DNA from: Anarhynchus alexandrinus
Lineage: Eukaryota; Chordata; Aves; Charadriiformes; Charadriidae
Reading direction: 5' to 3'
NCBI GenBank assembly: GCA_008711295.1
Contig: VUYV01000090.1
Coordinates: 7,413 to 71,412, forward strand
DNA: 64,000 nt
In this document: in pieces, positions 32,138 to 44,200 of the stretch
Layout: each line of letters opens with the position of its first letter
Position numbering within the stretch: the first letter of the stretch is position 1
Program-made: the position numbers and the translations under genes
The notes under the pieces: model-generated
The model's database searches: none
What the model was told of the DNA's origin: nothing
The model's input: the letters and a program-made list of their open reading frames with translations, nothing else

Positions 32138-35100
32138 ATATCACTTTACCATGTGTTTGTTTTTAATACTTGGCAGAGCACTAATTCTGAAAAATGCTAA
32201 ACTGTGTTCACAAGCGTTTGAGATTGCTTCTTGGTCTGGGGCCAGAAAGTTGCCAATGGCCTTTAAGACTGTGTGGAGACATTGCGTCTGGAGGAGACAA
32301 ACAGGCTTTCCCCTTCATTGTTGGTGAGCCTGAAGCTGAAATAGCACCAGAAAGGTCTGGACATGTTATGGAAAAGTTACCAAAAATGTTCAAAATTGTT
32401 GGAGGGGTTCGGAAGAGCATTCAAGGGATCCAAAGAGGTTAACCAGACAGCTAGCAAGGGAAAAAGCTATTTAAAAATGTAAGTAGGATGTAAACACCGG
32501 GAAAGTATAGGAAATTTTCACACGATAGGAAGAAAATATAACCAGTAGTAATGGAATAATAATATTTTAATAGACACTGGTTTGTAAGCATTAACATCCC
32601 CTCCCCCATAGTTAGAGCATATTAAACTATCTGAAGTGTAGAGAGGAGGTTCTGATTTTCCTCTGTTGCTTGTTTATTCCAGGACAGTTATCATCCTCCC
32701 TAAATTTTATTTAAAGTTCACAGCAGTCTATGCAGCTAGTGCAGTTTTAGGTTAAGCATATTTTATCCATAATTGCTATATTTGGTTCTCAAGTTATTAT
32801 TGCAGTTCCTTGGGGTACATTTAAATCCACCTTATTGTAATAGATTATGGAATATAGTGGCTAATGTGTCTAATGTAAAATAAATGACTATAATGATTTA
32901 TGATCCAGCACTTCAGTTTTATTGAACATAAGGATCATTGTACTAAAATGGATGGTGTATTGCTGGTTTAGCATAAAATACTGAATAACATATTCAAGGA
33001 AATGAATGGATTGGCCAGTTCATAATATTCTGCCCCTTCAGCTGAGAGGTCTTTAATAAGCAAGAGTGTCATTACACTTGAAAATGTATGTGTAGGTAAT
33101 CCATTATCTAGAACAATGACAGTGATCGGATGAAGCTCTTATTAAAGAAGGGCCCTCCCTACAGGGAAATACAGAGCATTTCCCTGCCTGCGGGAGGCTA
33201 TGTATGTGTCAGTGTGTTTCTGGTTTTGTTACAGCAGTTAAAGCAGTATTTAGTGTCGCTAAATTTAAAAGTATCCATGTATTTGAAGATAATTTTGGAG
33301 GGGGTTATCAGATGGTTTTAAAGGTGGAAAGCAATGTCTCTAGGCTGTGGTTTTCATAGGCTCATACTGAAGTGCACCTTTGCTGGTCCTTATTACCGCA
33401 TGTACCTGCAAGATATGTTTTTCAGCTCTTTATTTTTATCTCATTTGAAGGTCAATATAAATTACACCTTTGCACGCACCTTGCTTCTGTTTACATCCAG
33501 GTTTAGTAGTGTCGTCTCCTACTAAATGTCAAGAAGATTGATGAATGTCATAAGGGGCGGTACCGCTGGGAGTATAACTGTGAGTGGGTGTTCGGCTTGC
33601 CTCAGTGTTACCAGCAACGCTCGCTTTTGGACAGTCACAGCCAGCAGTGTCCTGGCTTAAACCCTTGACTTCCTGGGCTTTAGCCTCAACTCTTTAACTC
33701 TTCGACCTCGAAAAGGAAGAAGGTTTTATTAGCGAGGAGGGGAAATTAATAGCAGTCATAATGTAGAGAGAATACTTGAAATTTTAACTGATTAAAGCAT
33801 GTCTCTAAAAATAAGGAAACAAAGCTAAAAATATGAAAAAAATAAAATACAAAGAACAGAGATGCTGTTTCAAAATACATATTCAAAGGAAACTGTTAAA
33901 GGAACATAGATGATTGTATATCTAAGTATTTTCACAGGGATGACAACACATTTTTCTACAATCAAAATAGGACAGCAGGTTATAAAAGAGTAACTTCAAT
34001 CAATTTGCTTATAACAATTTGTAGTAAAAATCACTTTTTGTTATGTATTGGAGAGAGGAAAAAATTAATACATTTTGGGGATGTTATCCTGGAGTAACTC
34101 CGCATCCATTTTCTTAATAGTGCTTGGATAAAGCTGAAAGAGAAACTATTAAAAAGGCATATTTGCATTCATTAATACCCATGGTAAAAGTGAATGAAGA
34201 ACTCCTTTTGATATATTTACAGCTTAAAGTATTAAAATAAACACGATCAAAGTACAGTAGTTCTGTTACAGCACTTGCAGACAAATCATCTCCTCATTTA
34301 AACAAGATCTCACCAGCATTTTGAGTGGGAAGGAGTTTGATGCTATTTTGCCATCTATTACTAGCTTTTCCTGTCAGTGAGCACATCCTTTGGCAGACAT
34401 GCAGGGAGACTTTTAAAACAATTCAAAATTATTTTGGCAAAAACTGAAACACCTACAGTTGCAAAAACACGTATTCAGAATTTTTATGTATCCAAAAACG
34501 TTCAGGCTGGCTTTGACGTGTAATTGGATACTGTTTTATAGCCGAGCCATTTCAAGTTTCTCATTTCTTACATCTCAGTCCGTTTTATAAGTAGATCAGT
34601 CATACCAGCACACTCAGAAAATCCTAAACCAGCTGCAGTTGTGCTTCTAATGGAAGCACAAATTGTAATGATAGCTGTGGTGGGCTGCTCTCCTGCTTTG
34701 GTGCAGGAGGGTTTGAAGGACCTGTCTCCCTCTAGTCTTTTGGGCTTCTAATTATTCTTATGGGTTTGGTGGTAACAGAGTTGGAAGTGATCTTACTTTT
34801 GACTGAAACCTGCTATCAAAGTTTCCTTGCTGCCTTAAACTTACAGATCATAAGGGATAAGTTTTGAACAAGAAAAGTAGTTGGAGAGCACATTGACTCC
34901 TCGTTGACTCCGAGCTTAAGGTCTTCTCAGTACCAGAGCAGAATGATAATGTGCGCGGCTCTGTTTTAGTGTCCTTGGTAGGCTTGGGTAGAGGTACCCA
35001 GCAACTCTCGAGACTAAGCGTATTGGAGCATCATCCTACTGCCAGCTCGTGCGTAGTTGTGTGGCAGCTCAGACCCCAATGAGGTGATGAGGCACCCCGC

Positions 35101-38100
35101 TCGCCGGCCTTGCAGTCTGTTACGGCTGCTGTTACTGCACGGTGACATCCACAACGTGGTCACTGAGACCACATCAGCTGGGCACAGGATGCTGCCCAGA
35201 GCAGCTGCCGCCCTGGCTGTAACCATACTTGTTCCTGGGATGGGGCTTGTGAACATGAGCGTGGTGGTGGTGCTGGGACGTGGCTGACTGCAGGGAAAGT
35301 GGGGCCCAACTGCACGCCCCAGCTTGTCCCCTTTCCCCCCCATGTTTGAGTGTGGGCCCATCCCATGGCGAGAGCAATGTGCTTTATTGCGTACCCCCAC
35401 GTGCAACCCCATGGCACCCTGCCCCTCACCAGGACCCACTGTGGAGAGGAATAGCTCAGGCTCTGAAGGAGCATTATGACTCTCCCCGTTCTTGAAAGCT
35501 CTTTGAATCTTTTCTCTGCCTCGGACATCTGGTTTTCACATCACGGTTACTTCAGCCCATAAGCTTCCACAAGAATTTTAAATAAAATATCACTACTAAT
35601 CAGCTCCACGGGGGAAAGCAGTGGCTTTGCTCACAAATGGGCACATTGTTGAGGCCAGAGAAAAAGGGGTTTCTTTCATTCACAGTGGGTTACATCACTG
35701 AGCGCCAGCCAAATGACGGAGACTAGCGAGAGCTGTTATAGGAACAAGTTTATGCACTGCAAATGCAGGAAACGTCGTTGCTAATGGTGCACATCTGATG
35801 TATATTCAGGCCTTGGCCGTAGCATTTCAGGAGTAGGAGAAGGGCCAAGTGATACCCTGGGAGCTGCGGGCATCACACTGCATGAAGGTGGGGGTGGACC
35901 TCCAGCATGGCATGCACGTCTTGATGGGTTGAAAATAGCTTTTCCCACACCTCTGCAAAGGCATATGTGGGCGTCTGGGTCTACCTCACACAGTTCTAGA
36001 CATCTCTAAAAGTTATACGCTGACTTGTCACTGTAAGCCCCCTTTACAGGCAGTGAACAAGCACTTCCAGGGTGCTTGACCTGGTCCACCTTACGTGCCT
36101 GTCTAGGCAGGATGATACTGAGGTACCTGTACAAATACCTGCTTGGTGTTAAAAGAGCTTTGACTGACTAGCTCAGAAGTAGACATCTAACTTCTATATG
36201 TTCAGGTCAGGCCAGATAACTTCTCTCCTTTTAGCTCTCTTTGTGCTTGTTAGTGGTATCTTTCAAATTGTGGTAAATGCATGCAGAATAAATTAAAAGG
36301 TCTGTAACTCTCTCTATGTATATTTATGATTTTAAAATTGTAACGAGATCCTGCCATAGAAAAATTGTGTTAAATCACTGCTTAGTGAAGATCGGTGACA
36401 GCCTAAGCGTATGTGTATATATATGCATATCTGTCTATCTATAAAAAAATACCATGTTTTTACATCTTTGTAACAAAATTTTCCTGTTAGCGTGATTTGT
36501 TGAATGCATTCTATATTTACTCTTCTGGATAAGTATACTGAAAAAAATATACATAAAGAAATAAAACAGACATTTTCTTTTCTGACACAAGTGAAATTTT
36601 AGGGCTCCAAGATTTGTCAAAGGATGAGGAACATCTTACTGAATGTGGATACAGTACTTAGATTTAGAACTCCCTATACCAGAAAGACTTTTATACTGTG
36701 TGGAATCAGCATAAAATAATGAAAATAAATGTAGTGTCTTATTGTTTGCATTAAATATAAGATCGTTTCTTTAAGAAATGATGATCCTTGTGAAACAGTG
36801 CTGTATACAGCCAGACTTTCTGAAATTGAGCAAGATTTATCCCCAGATTTCCGTGTTGTTTTACAGAAACTTTCCATTGCAAAACATGCATTTAACTGCC
36901 TGCGATGATACAGAATATTCCAGCCAAGTGCTCAGTTTTTCTTAACATACTTGCGTGGTTTATGCGTGTATGTGCAATGATATGTGTGAGTTAAATGCTT
37001 TTTTGCTATTTAAAACCTCGTATATATACATGTGCACACCTCTCCGTATGTGCACAATGTATATAATTGAGAAGATTATTTTCGGGTTATTTTTTTTTCT
37101 CTCAACACGTAGAAACCGTCTTCCTTTGCAGAATGGAGCAGTGTCGCTGAGCGGGTGCGGGGATGTTCGGCAGGCAGGGTGCTGCCTGCATTAAGGGTGC
37201 GGAGCAGTGGGGGATCGGGCGCAGCGGGGCTCCTGTCCGCTCACCCATGTGCTCTCAGGAGGAAGGACTCTGGGCACCGGTCAGGTCTGAACACAGCCCA
37301 GGGACCGACCTGTCTTGGCATCTCTATGCACATGCTTGGTTTTTTCATGTGTGCCCCTTTCCCTGTGCACCTGTAACTCAGTTGCCAACTCCTTCCAGAG
37401 TCCTACTGAAGACCAGTGCATTCCCCACCACGTTCAAGTGAGCCAAGTAAAACCAGCGTAACGTAGCAGGCGTAGTTAAAAATCCCTCGCAGGTTCACAG
37501 TGCAAATGAGTGCTTCATCGCTCCTTATTACTTCACTTTTCTATGTGGCCTTATTTGAGGCTGGTGGGATATTCACCACAGTTTACAAATGCAAAACCTG
37601 GCCGGGTCTTTTCCAGGCTGTGGAGCCCGGCGTGTAGGTGGAGTTAAACAGTTTCACATTCCTGAAGAGAACAGGAATGTTTTCACAATGGAATCTGCTC
37701 TGTGTGAATTACAGGAGTTTATTTTTTCAGGATGAACTTCTTGGACATTTTTTTTTGTTCGCTTGTTTTTTTAAAGAGGAGATGATACGCCATGAAAATA
37801 TCTACTGTAGTAACTAACGGTGTTGTTATTAAAGCTTGATTGGGAAAATGCAGGTTAAAAAGTCCATCAGCTATTGAGGGGGAACAGTAACAAACATCTT
37901 GCGTTATTTTCTCCTTCTCATTTCTGTGTGTAGGGTTAGCTGTGGTAAGCCCACCCAGTTGTGCCATGTGCCAGCTGCTGTCAGGCATTTCCCATCGGTA
38001 TTTCCCGGTGAACGTGGAGCAGAGGAGCGGGGGATGATGCTGCTGCAGGGAGCGAGCGGCCCCGGCTGTGCAGCAGTTCGAGCAGACCGGGGACTGTGCT

Positions 38101-40102
38101 GCTTTTCCTTTCAGCAGTTGCACAGGCACATTTTAGCTTCTGTGCTGCATCTAGTAGTTCAGATAGAATAATTACAACCTTGGTTAATCATTTTTCCTTG
38201 TATTAGTGTTGCTTTTGGGTTCTCATGACAGTGAATGCGTACTGGGGACAAAACCTATTGAGACTGCCTGCCAGAAGAGGAGCCCGGGGCACGTCTCTGA
38301 CCAAACGCTGGTGTTACTGGGGCCCTGCCAATGAAAAGACTCTGTGTCACTGAGCTTCCTGAAACACTTTTTCCAAACAAGGTTTATTTGGGATTTAAAA
38401 ATAGGACAAAAAGCTAAATATTAATTTTGTTGCTTTTCTGGCAACAAGGCCAAGGAAACAGAGCGAGTTGTACTATTCCATCATGCAACATTAGCTGTGT
38501 GTCACATGGCTGAATGCAGAGAGGATTTTTATTATCTTTTCATTTGAGCTGTATGGGTAGGATTGAGTTTTGCCCTCAGACGAGTTCTCCAGGTTCCCTG
38601 TGGGTCTCAGCAGGAGGTTTGTGTGCTCATCCGTGGGCAGAAATCACTTACAGCTCCTGGGCTTCAACACACAGACACGCTCCTGTGGGTTCCCCCCAGT
38701 TGCTGTGCATCACTTGAACCATGGGGACAGGCCTTATCTCGCAGCACATTTTGTAGTCATTACGTTGGAGGAGCAATTAGCCTCATCTCTACCACTGGGT
38801 ACACACAGATAGATGCCAAAGAGTGGATGATAGGGGGTAACCTTTACCTCCCAGGTAAATGGTTCATATAGTTGTGACGAAGTACTGCTTTGGTTGACGT
38901 GCTCAGAGAGGGTATGAATCTGATGCATGCCACTGATGTCAGGGGGATGGATGGTCCCTTGGAAAGACCTCAGGTCCCTTCATGAACGAAGCTGGAAACA
39001 TGTTAGTGGCACCAGCTCCGGTTAAGGTGGCTTGGATCACCCACAGGAGGACTTTCTCCTTTTGGACAGGATTGCCAGACAAGCGGGAGATGAGAAGGGT
39101 AGGACAGGACAAAGAAACAGCAGCAATACATGTGAGCCAGGGACAACTATGAACTTGTGTAAGAAATGGTAAGCTGCCCTCTGCCAGGGATGACAAAGAT
39201 GAAAAGAGCTCTGGGCCACAGAGACAATTTCCAAGCTCATCTAGGCAATACAGGCGCTCTGTAGATGTTTCATCTCCTTTTCTGCTTGGAGAGAGGTATG
39301 GGAGAGTTGCCTTGACCTTCTCCTGAAAGAAATAAAATCTTTGAAGCAAATAAGCTTAAATAAACTTAAAAAGGAATGCAGGAAGTCTTTCTTTAGGGAT
39401 TTGTGTATCACATGTGGTGTTATCCCCTGTATTTCACTTCTGTGCTGCAGCTAAGGACTTTCTATGCTGTCTCTTTAACCAGACCAATATACTGCTTATA
39501 GTGACAGAAAAAGTGATTTATATTCTGTATCATGATCTCCTCCACATTAAACTTAATATGCATTTCAAGGCAATGGCAGAAAAAGTGGAGTTGTAAGCTA
39601 CTTTTTTAGTTTTGTACATCCAGGCAGTGACATGAACTATTCTAGATACACAAAAATAAAATCAATGAATTGCACAGGATGTGTGAGACAAGCTTTGATG
39701 TACAGAGGCAACATAATATGAACATTTGATTTTGCTGTATTATACAGTAAAACACAGTCTTAATCAGAAACCTTAATCAAAAAGCTTGTGGTGAATATTA
39801 GCTCCTATTCCAGAATAGCAAATACTTTGTTTCACCATAGAAGCAAATGGTCCATAGAAGCAAAATTTTTTTTATATATGTACTGTATCTTCACTGAGTT
39901 AGGTTATTTTACATGTGTAACTTGGTAGCAGACTGTTTTGTAAATGCACTATCTAGAGGTAGTGATTTTTTTTTAAACAAAACTGAGAAGTTATGAGTGC
40001 TCAGCACTTTCTACGCGTTAAAACTGGAACAATTGAAATTTTATGTGGTACGGGGCTGGAAGTATGTTGTGCACAAGGAGAATGTCAGCTAGAAGCAGAC
40101 AT
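32138..40102. other. No gene recognised
   Basis: A long stretch of unique, mainly AT-rich DNA (especially 32450-34700 and 36200-37130). A GC-richer island at about 35040-35470 is open in several frames on both strands (minus 35014-35439, 141 codons; minus 35160-35528, 122 codons). Short TA/GT alternations occur near 36412-36440 and 37020-37065. A 136-codon minus frame at 38939-39349 has no recognisable domain. No CR1 end, LTR or RNA gene was identified. Confidence 0.5.
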
Positions 40103-40355
40103 GGAGAGGGGAGACTGAAAGAGCCTGGCGTGTTTAGTCTAGCAAAGTGCTCAGCAAAGGCTGAGCAGCGATATGGTGTGTGCTAAGTACACCAGAGGGG
40201 AAGGCTGCTGGAGGCGAAAGGAATTAGTTAAACCTAGAGGACAGTGTTTGCACAAGAGCAACTGGGAATGCACAGGTCAGAAAATGAATGCAGTTTGTAG
40301 AGGAAAGGGAGGCTTTCCTGACCAGTGGAGGAGGAAGGTTCCAGAGCAGCCTCCC
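40103..40355 (+). mobile_element. Old CR1 LINE fragment (ORF2 C-terminal region)
   Basis: The DNA follows the CR1 3' region in order: GGGGAGACTGAAAGAGCCTGG, GTTTAGTCTAGCAAAG, GCTGAGCAGCGATATG, then TAGAGGACAGTGTTTGCACAAGAGCAACTGGG, and finally TTCCAGAGCAGCCTCCC. One frame gives LEDSVCTRATGN, like the LEDNVGTRTNG motif near the C-terminus of older CR1 ORF2 proteins. Stops and frame changes interrupt it, so it is dead. It is 5'-truncated, as usual for CR1, and its 3' terminus is not clear. Plus-strand orientation follows from the reading direction. It is clearly older than the copy at 48.1 kb. Confidence 0.75.
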
Positions 40356-41117
40356 GACATCAGCTGCAAGGATACATGGTGTTCTCCCTTGTGTTTTGCG
40401 AACAGACTTTAGTAACGGGATTTTCTTGCAAAGATGCTGATTGGAGTCTAGAATCTGGCATGTCCTCTATCGTCCTGCAAATCCATGAGTCTTTTGCAGA
40501 TTAACTGGATTATGGTGCACGCAAAGGTGTAGGTTATCTTCCCTCGAGATTTAAAGTTCAGGGAAAAGTGCCAAGTCATTGGCATGTGCTATTTTTGAGG
40601 AATATGCTAGTCTTTCCTCCATGAGTAGCTTTAGCCTTTTGGGAGGAGGAGGCACAGACGGCGGGGGGAGATGCCTTCTGCTCATTGCCAGTAACAAAGC
40701 AATGTAGGTGGGGGCATTTGCGTGTTGTGTGCACGTTTGTGTGCCAGTGATGGACATTTCCTATTGCTGCCACATCTCTGCTGAGACATTTTGCCCCTTC
40801 ATGGCTTTGGACTGCTTTTTTTCTCTGGTGGGTTACACACGGTGCAGAAAACACTCGTAAAGTTGGTAAGAGCGAATGATGCTCCTAATCGTTCGTGTGG
40901 CACAAGTGCCATTCACGAAGCTCTGACTCATCCATCGCAGCATGCCCGTGTTTCTCAGTGACATGTGGGTGCATCCGGGCGTCCTCATTAGTATCCTTCT
41001 CGTCAAGTCTCCATGTGAATTTTCTGAACTGAACAGCCTGAATTATGGTACACATTACCTAAAGGTTAATGTTAGTCCTGTGATGATGGAAGTATTTGTT
41101 TTTTTTCCCCTTTGTAG
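40356..41117. other. No gene recognised
   Basis: Unique DNA between the old CR1 and a possible exon. A 128-codon plus frame begins at 40942 and runs through the putative acceptor site at 41117, but its upstream half looks non-coding. Confidence 0.5.
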
Positions 41118-41239
41118 CACAGTCTGTTCAGAGAGAGAGAAAAAAGACCACTCAGGCCTTATTAAATCACTCACGGACCTGGTGTTAGCATGTCTTGCCA
41201 AGAGCCCCTCTGGGTATCTCAGCGTTCCCGGGGCCATAG
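41118..41239 (+). other. Possible internal exon, 122 bp (weak)
   Basis: A strong acceptor-like run (about TTTGTTTTTTTTCCCCTTTGTAG) ends at 41117 and a donor-like ATAG/GTAGGA follows 41239. The enclosed sequence is open in one frame for all 40 complete codons, with phase 2 in and phase 1 out. The translated centre is a hydrophobic, possibly helical stretch (IKSLTDLVLACLAK). I do not recognise the protein. Spurious splice pairs are frequent, and a non-coding exon is also possible. Confidence 0.15.
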
Positions 41240-44200
41240 GTAGGAGAAAGCACCATAAAGTACCATCCAAATGGTCTGACTCAAACTGCAAATGCAGGGA
41301 CGCATGGAAAATTAAAGAAGCGATTTGACAGATGTTGCAGCACCAGAGGTTTTCAGGGTTTAGGTATAAAAATCTGACTTTAAAAAATAAAAAGTATGCT
41401 CAATAATATTGGTTATGGAACCAGGCCACTCATGCAAAGAGAAATATGGTCTTTGGTTTTACTAAAGATGCCATCAAGGATCTTTCTGTGTTGCACTGTA
41501 GTGTAATGTTCAGGCTGTGCAGTAAATCACGCTTTTGGTGCATGTTGCTGTCAGCAGAAAGTGCTGCAGGGCATTTGGCTTTGTCACCGTGGGCTAAGAA
41601 GTGTCTCCGTTCCCTTGACCAAACGAATAATGCTGAGTTTTTAGAGGCAACTGGAGCTTCTTCTTTCAGACGTAGGGTGGACACCTAGAGATGGGCTACA
41701 GACACCAGAGGTGGAAGGGAAGGAGGTGTGAAATCCTGCAGAACGAAGGGGATGGCAATGAGCCAGGTACCACTATGCTTGCTGTGTTTTATTGTGGGGG
41801 GCTGCATTTACTGTGTATGTGATGAGAATATGGGAATTAGAGGACGTTGTGATGTATTGATTTCTGTTGCATATGCCACAAATACTGGATAAAAAATTTA
41901 GACTGTGGCATTTCTACCCAAATGTTTCATATGTTCCAGGTATTTGTATCATTTCCTAAAAGGGGTGATAAATAGCTTCTTAAATGCACACTAACACTGA
42001 GGCAATCTGAATGACATAAAAATAATAAGCAAAGACATGTAGGGGTAAAACACTAACTGTATTTGTTCTCAGCCGTATCTGTGGAGAGTATATGGCAGTT
42101 TTCAAAGCAGGCAGACAGCTACCAACATTTTTCTTCAAAAGGGCAGAATTTGACTTTTACCCTTTACGAGGGCATTGAGTCGCCTGTCTGAGGAATCTTC
42201 ATTTTGCCTGCAATCAGAAGGGGCACTGTGCGGACTAATGTTGATGTCATTTCTCTGCTGAAGCTTGTTCTGTCTAAAATATCAGGGCCCAGACGTCTTT
42301 ATAGCAGCAGAGCAAGTGAAAATACCTAGTTCCATTTAAAACCTCTAAACCGTATTCACACTTTGCATGCCAGTTTTTACAAATAATTTCTAGATACTAC
42401 AAGAAAAACATACTCTGTAAAGGTCAAACACTGAACGAAGCTTGTTTGGCATCATATGCGTGATTCCGTACATTTACATCTATGGTGACCCAAATTTAAC
42501 CTTGGCCAAAGATAGTAAGGCACTGTCAGAGTCAGTACTTGCACAAGGGTTGCCTTTGACATGGTATTTCCTAGATCATTGCAACCTATGGGAGCTGCTA
42601 ATTATCTGTGGATAGCCAGAAAGGTAATACCTGTAATTTCCTTATCACCCCAGGCTGTCTAGTTGCAGTTGCAGAGGGTTAGTATGGGATGCCAGTATTG
42701 TGCAACGCGGGTAAACTCTACAGTGACAAATGACTTAGAGCGATTTTCAAGGTGACATTTTGATCAGGGAGCTTGTGCCAAGTGTTTTCTATTAAGCATT
42801 TCATTTCACTGCATGGTTAATCAGCAAAAGATTCTTCCAAAAATCCATTATGTCATACGTCATATGTAATATGTCAGGACCATTTCTCCTTGCTTAAAAT
42901 GAAGGAGGGGCCATGAATGCTTGAAAAATAACAAATCTTATTTCTGCTTAAAAGTAAAAGTATTTAAAAGTAAAAAAAATAAAACGAAAAAATATATAGC
43001 TTTGCTTTTGACCTTGTTTGAAAGCTATCTAGATGAGAAACCAAAACTGTAAAGGTTTACACAGCTTGATATGTTATTCATTATGCAAATACTTTCAAAA
43101 GCAATGCTAGCCTGTGTAGTATTATGATATTTGATAAAATCAGTATTAACTATGTGTGTCTTTTGAAGCTGTAATAAGTCTGGGTCGTTTTATATGACTG
43201 CAAAGACCTTTTGGAATATAGATCAAATCCCCAGCATGTTTTCCTTTCTTAGCAACCCCTTTTCTACATCTAGAAGGCTCAAGTACTAAGACGACCTGCA
43301 AGCTTGTGTCAGAATTGGTCTTTCTTTTCCCTTTCTGTAAATAAGAAATGAGTTTTATATATGCTCACCAAAAACCCACTTCTTTTTGAAGTCAGTGTCA
43401 GTATAGATTCGGTTTTAAATATGTTTGAGACTTGTTCTTGACTAGTTGATTCTGACAGGGCTACACATGTATCTTGTTTACTTAAGGCAGGAGGTAGGCT
43501 GCAACTTTGGTTTCCTCTTACTGACCATCGCAGTAAGATGTCTAAATAGTTTCCAACGTGCTAGCTTTTAGCTTGGGCTAAACTCCTTTGAAATCCTCAA
43601 GAACTATACAATCCGTAGATTCATTTACAGTCCTCTCTTCTGGTTTGAATGCCATTAACTATTGAAGTAACGAACAGCAGGACAGATGGGCAAAGCGCCC
43701 TGGTGAAATGGGAACACAAAATACTCTGTCTTTAAGCCTTAACCATCCTGCTGTGCAGTAATTGCCCTAGAGGGCAAAAGGAGCTTATGTCTCTTCTGCC
43801 TCAGGAAATCCTGCATACCGAGTAGGTACTCTGCAGTTTTCTGAGACTCTCAGTTCATGGTACCAAAATGGGAATAATTTTATAATGTCTTTTGGTGCCC
43901 AAAGGAAAGAAATAGGCACTTGACTTCTGAAACAACCTTACCACAAACGTTGGCACTGAGGATCAACCCAGTATCCCCTTTGGCTTTGAAATCAGCATTG
44001 TTAGCAAAACCCCAAAGCCTCAGATGTCAAAGGCAGTGCCAGCACTTCAAGGCAGCAGAGTTCAACATAAAGGAGGTGTATTCTCAAGGCAGAAGCTCAG
44101 AATAACTGTCACAGTCCTCCCATAAGGGCTCTGGTGAGGCTCAGGCAGATATTAAGAAAGAAAACTGATAGCTTCCCTGTGTCAGTGACAAAGACCTGCA

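Noticed and set aside
35014..35528. Overlapping 141- and 122-codon minus-strand frames
   Set aside because: They overlap each other and plus-strand frames in a GC-rich island, which is the signature of base composition rather than coding.
38939..39349. 136-codon minus-strand open frame
   Set aside because: No recognisable domain or homologous motif and no clear splice or promoter context; probably chance.
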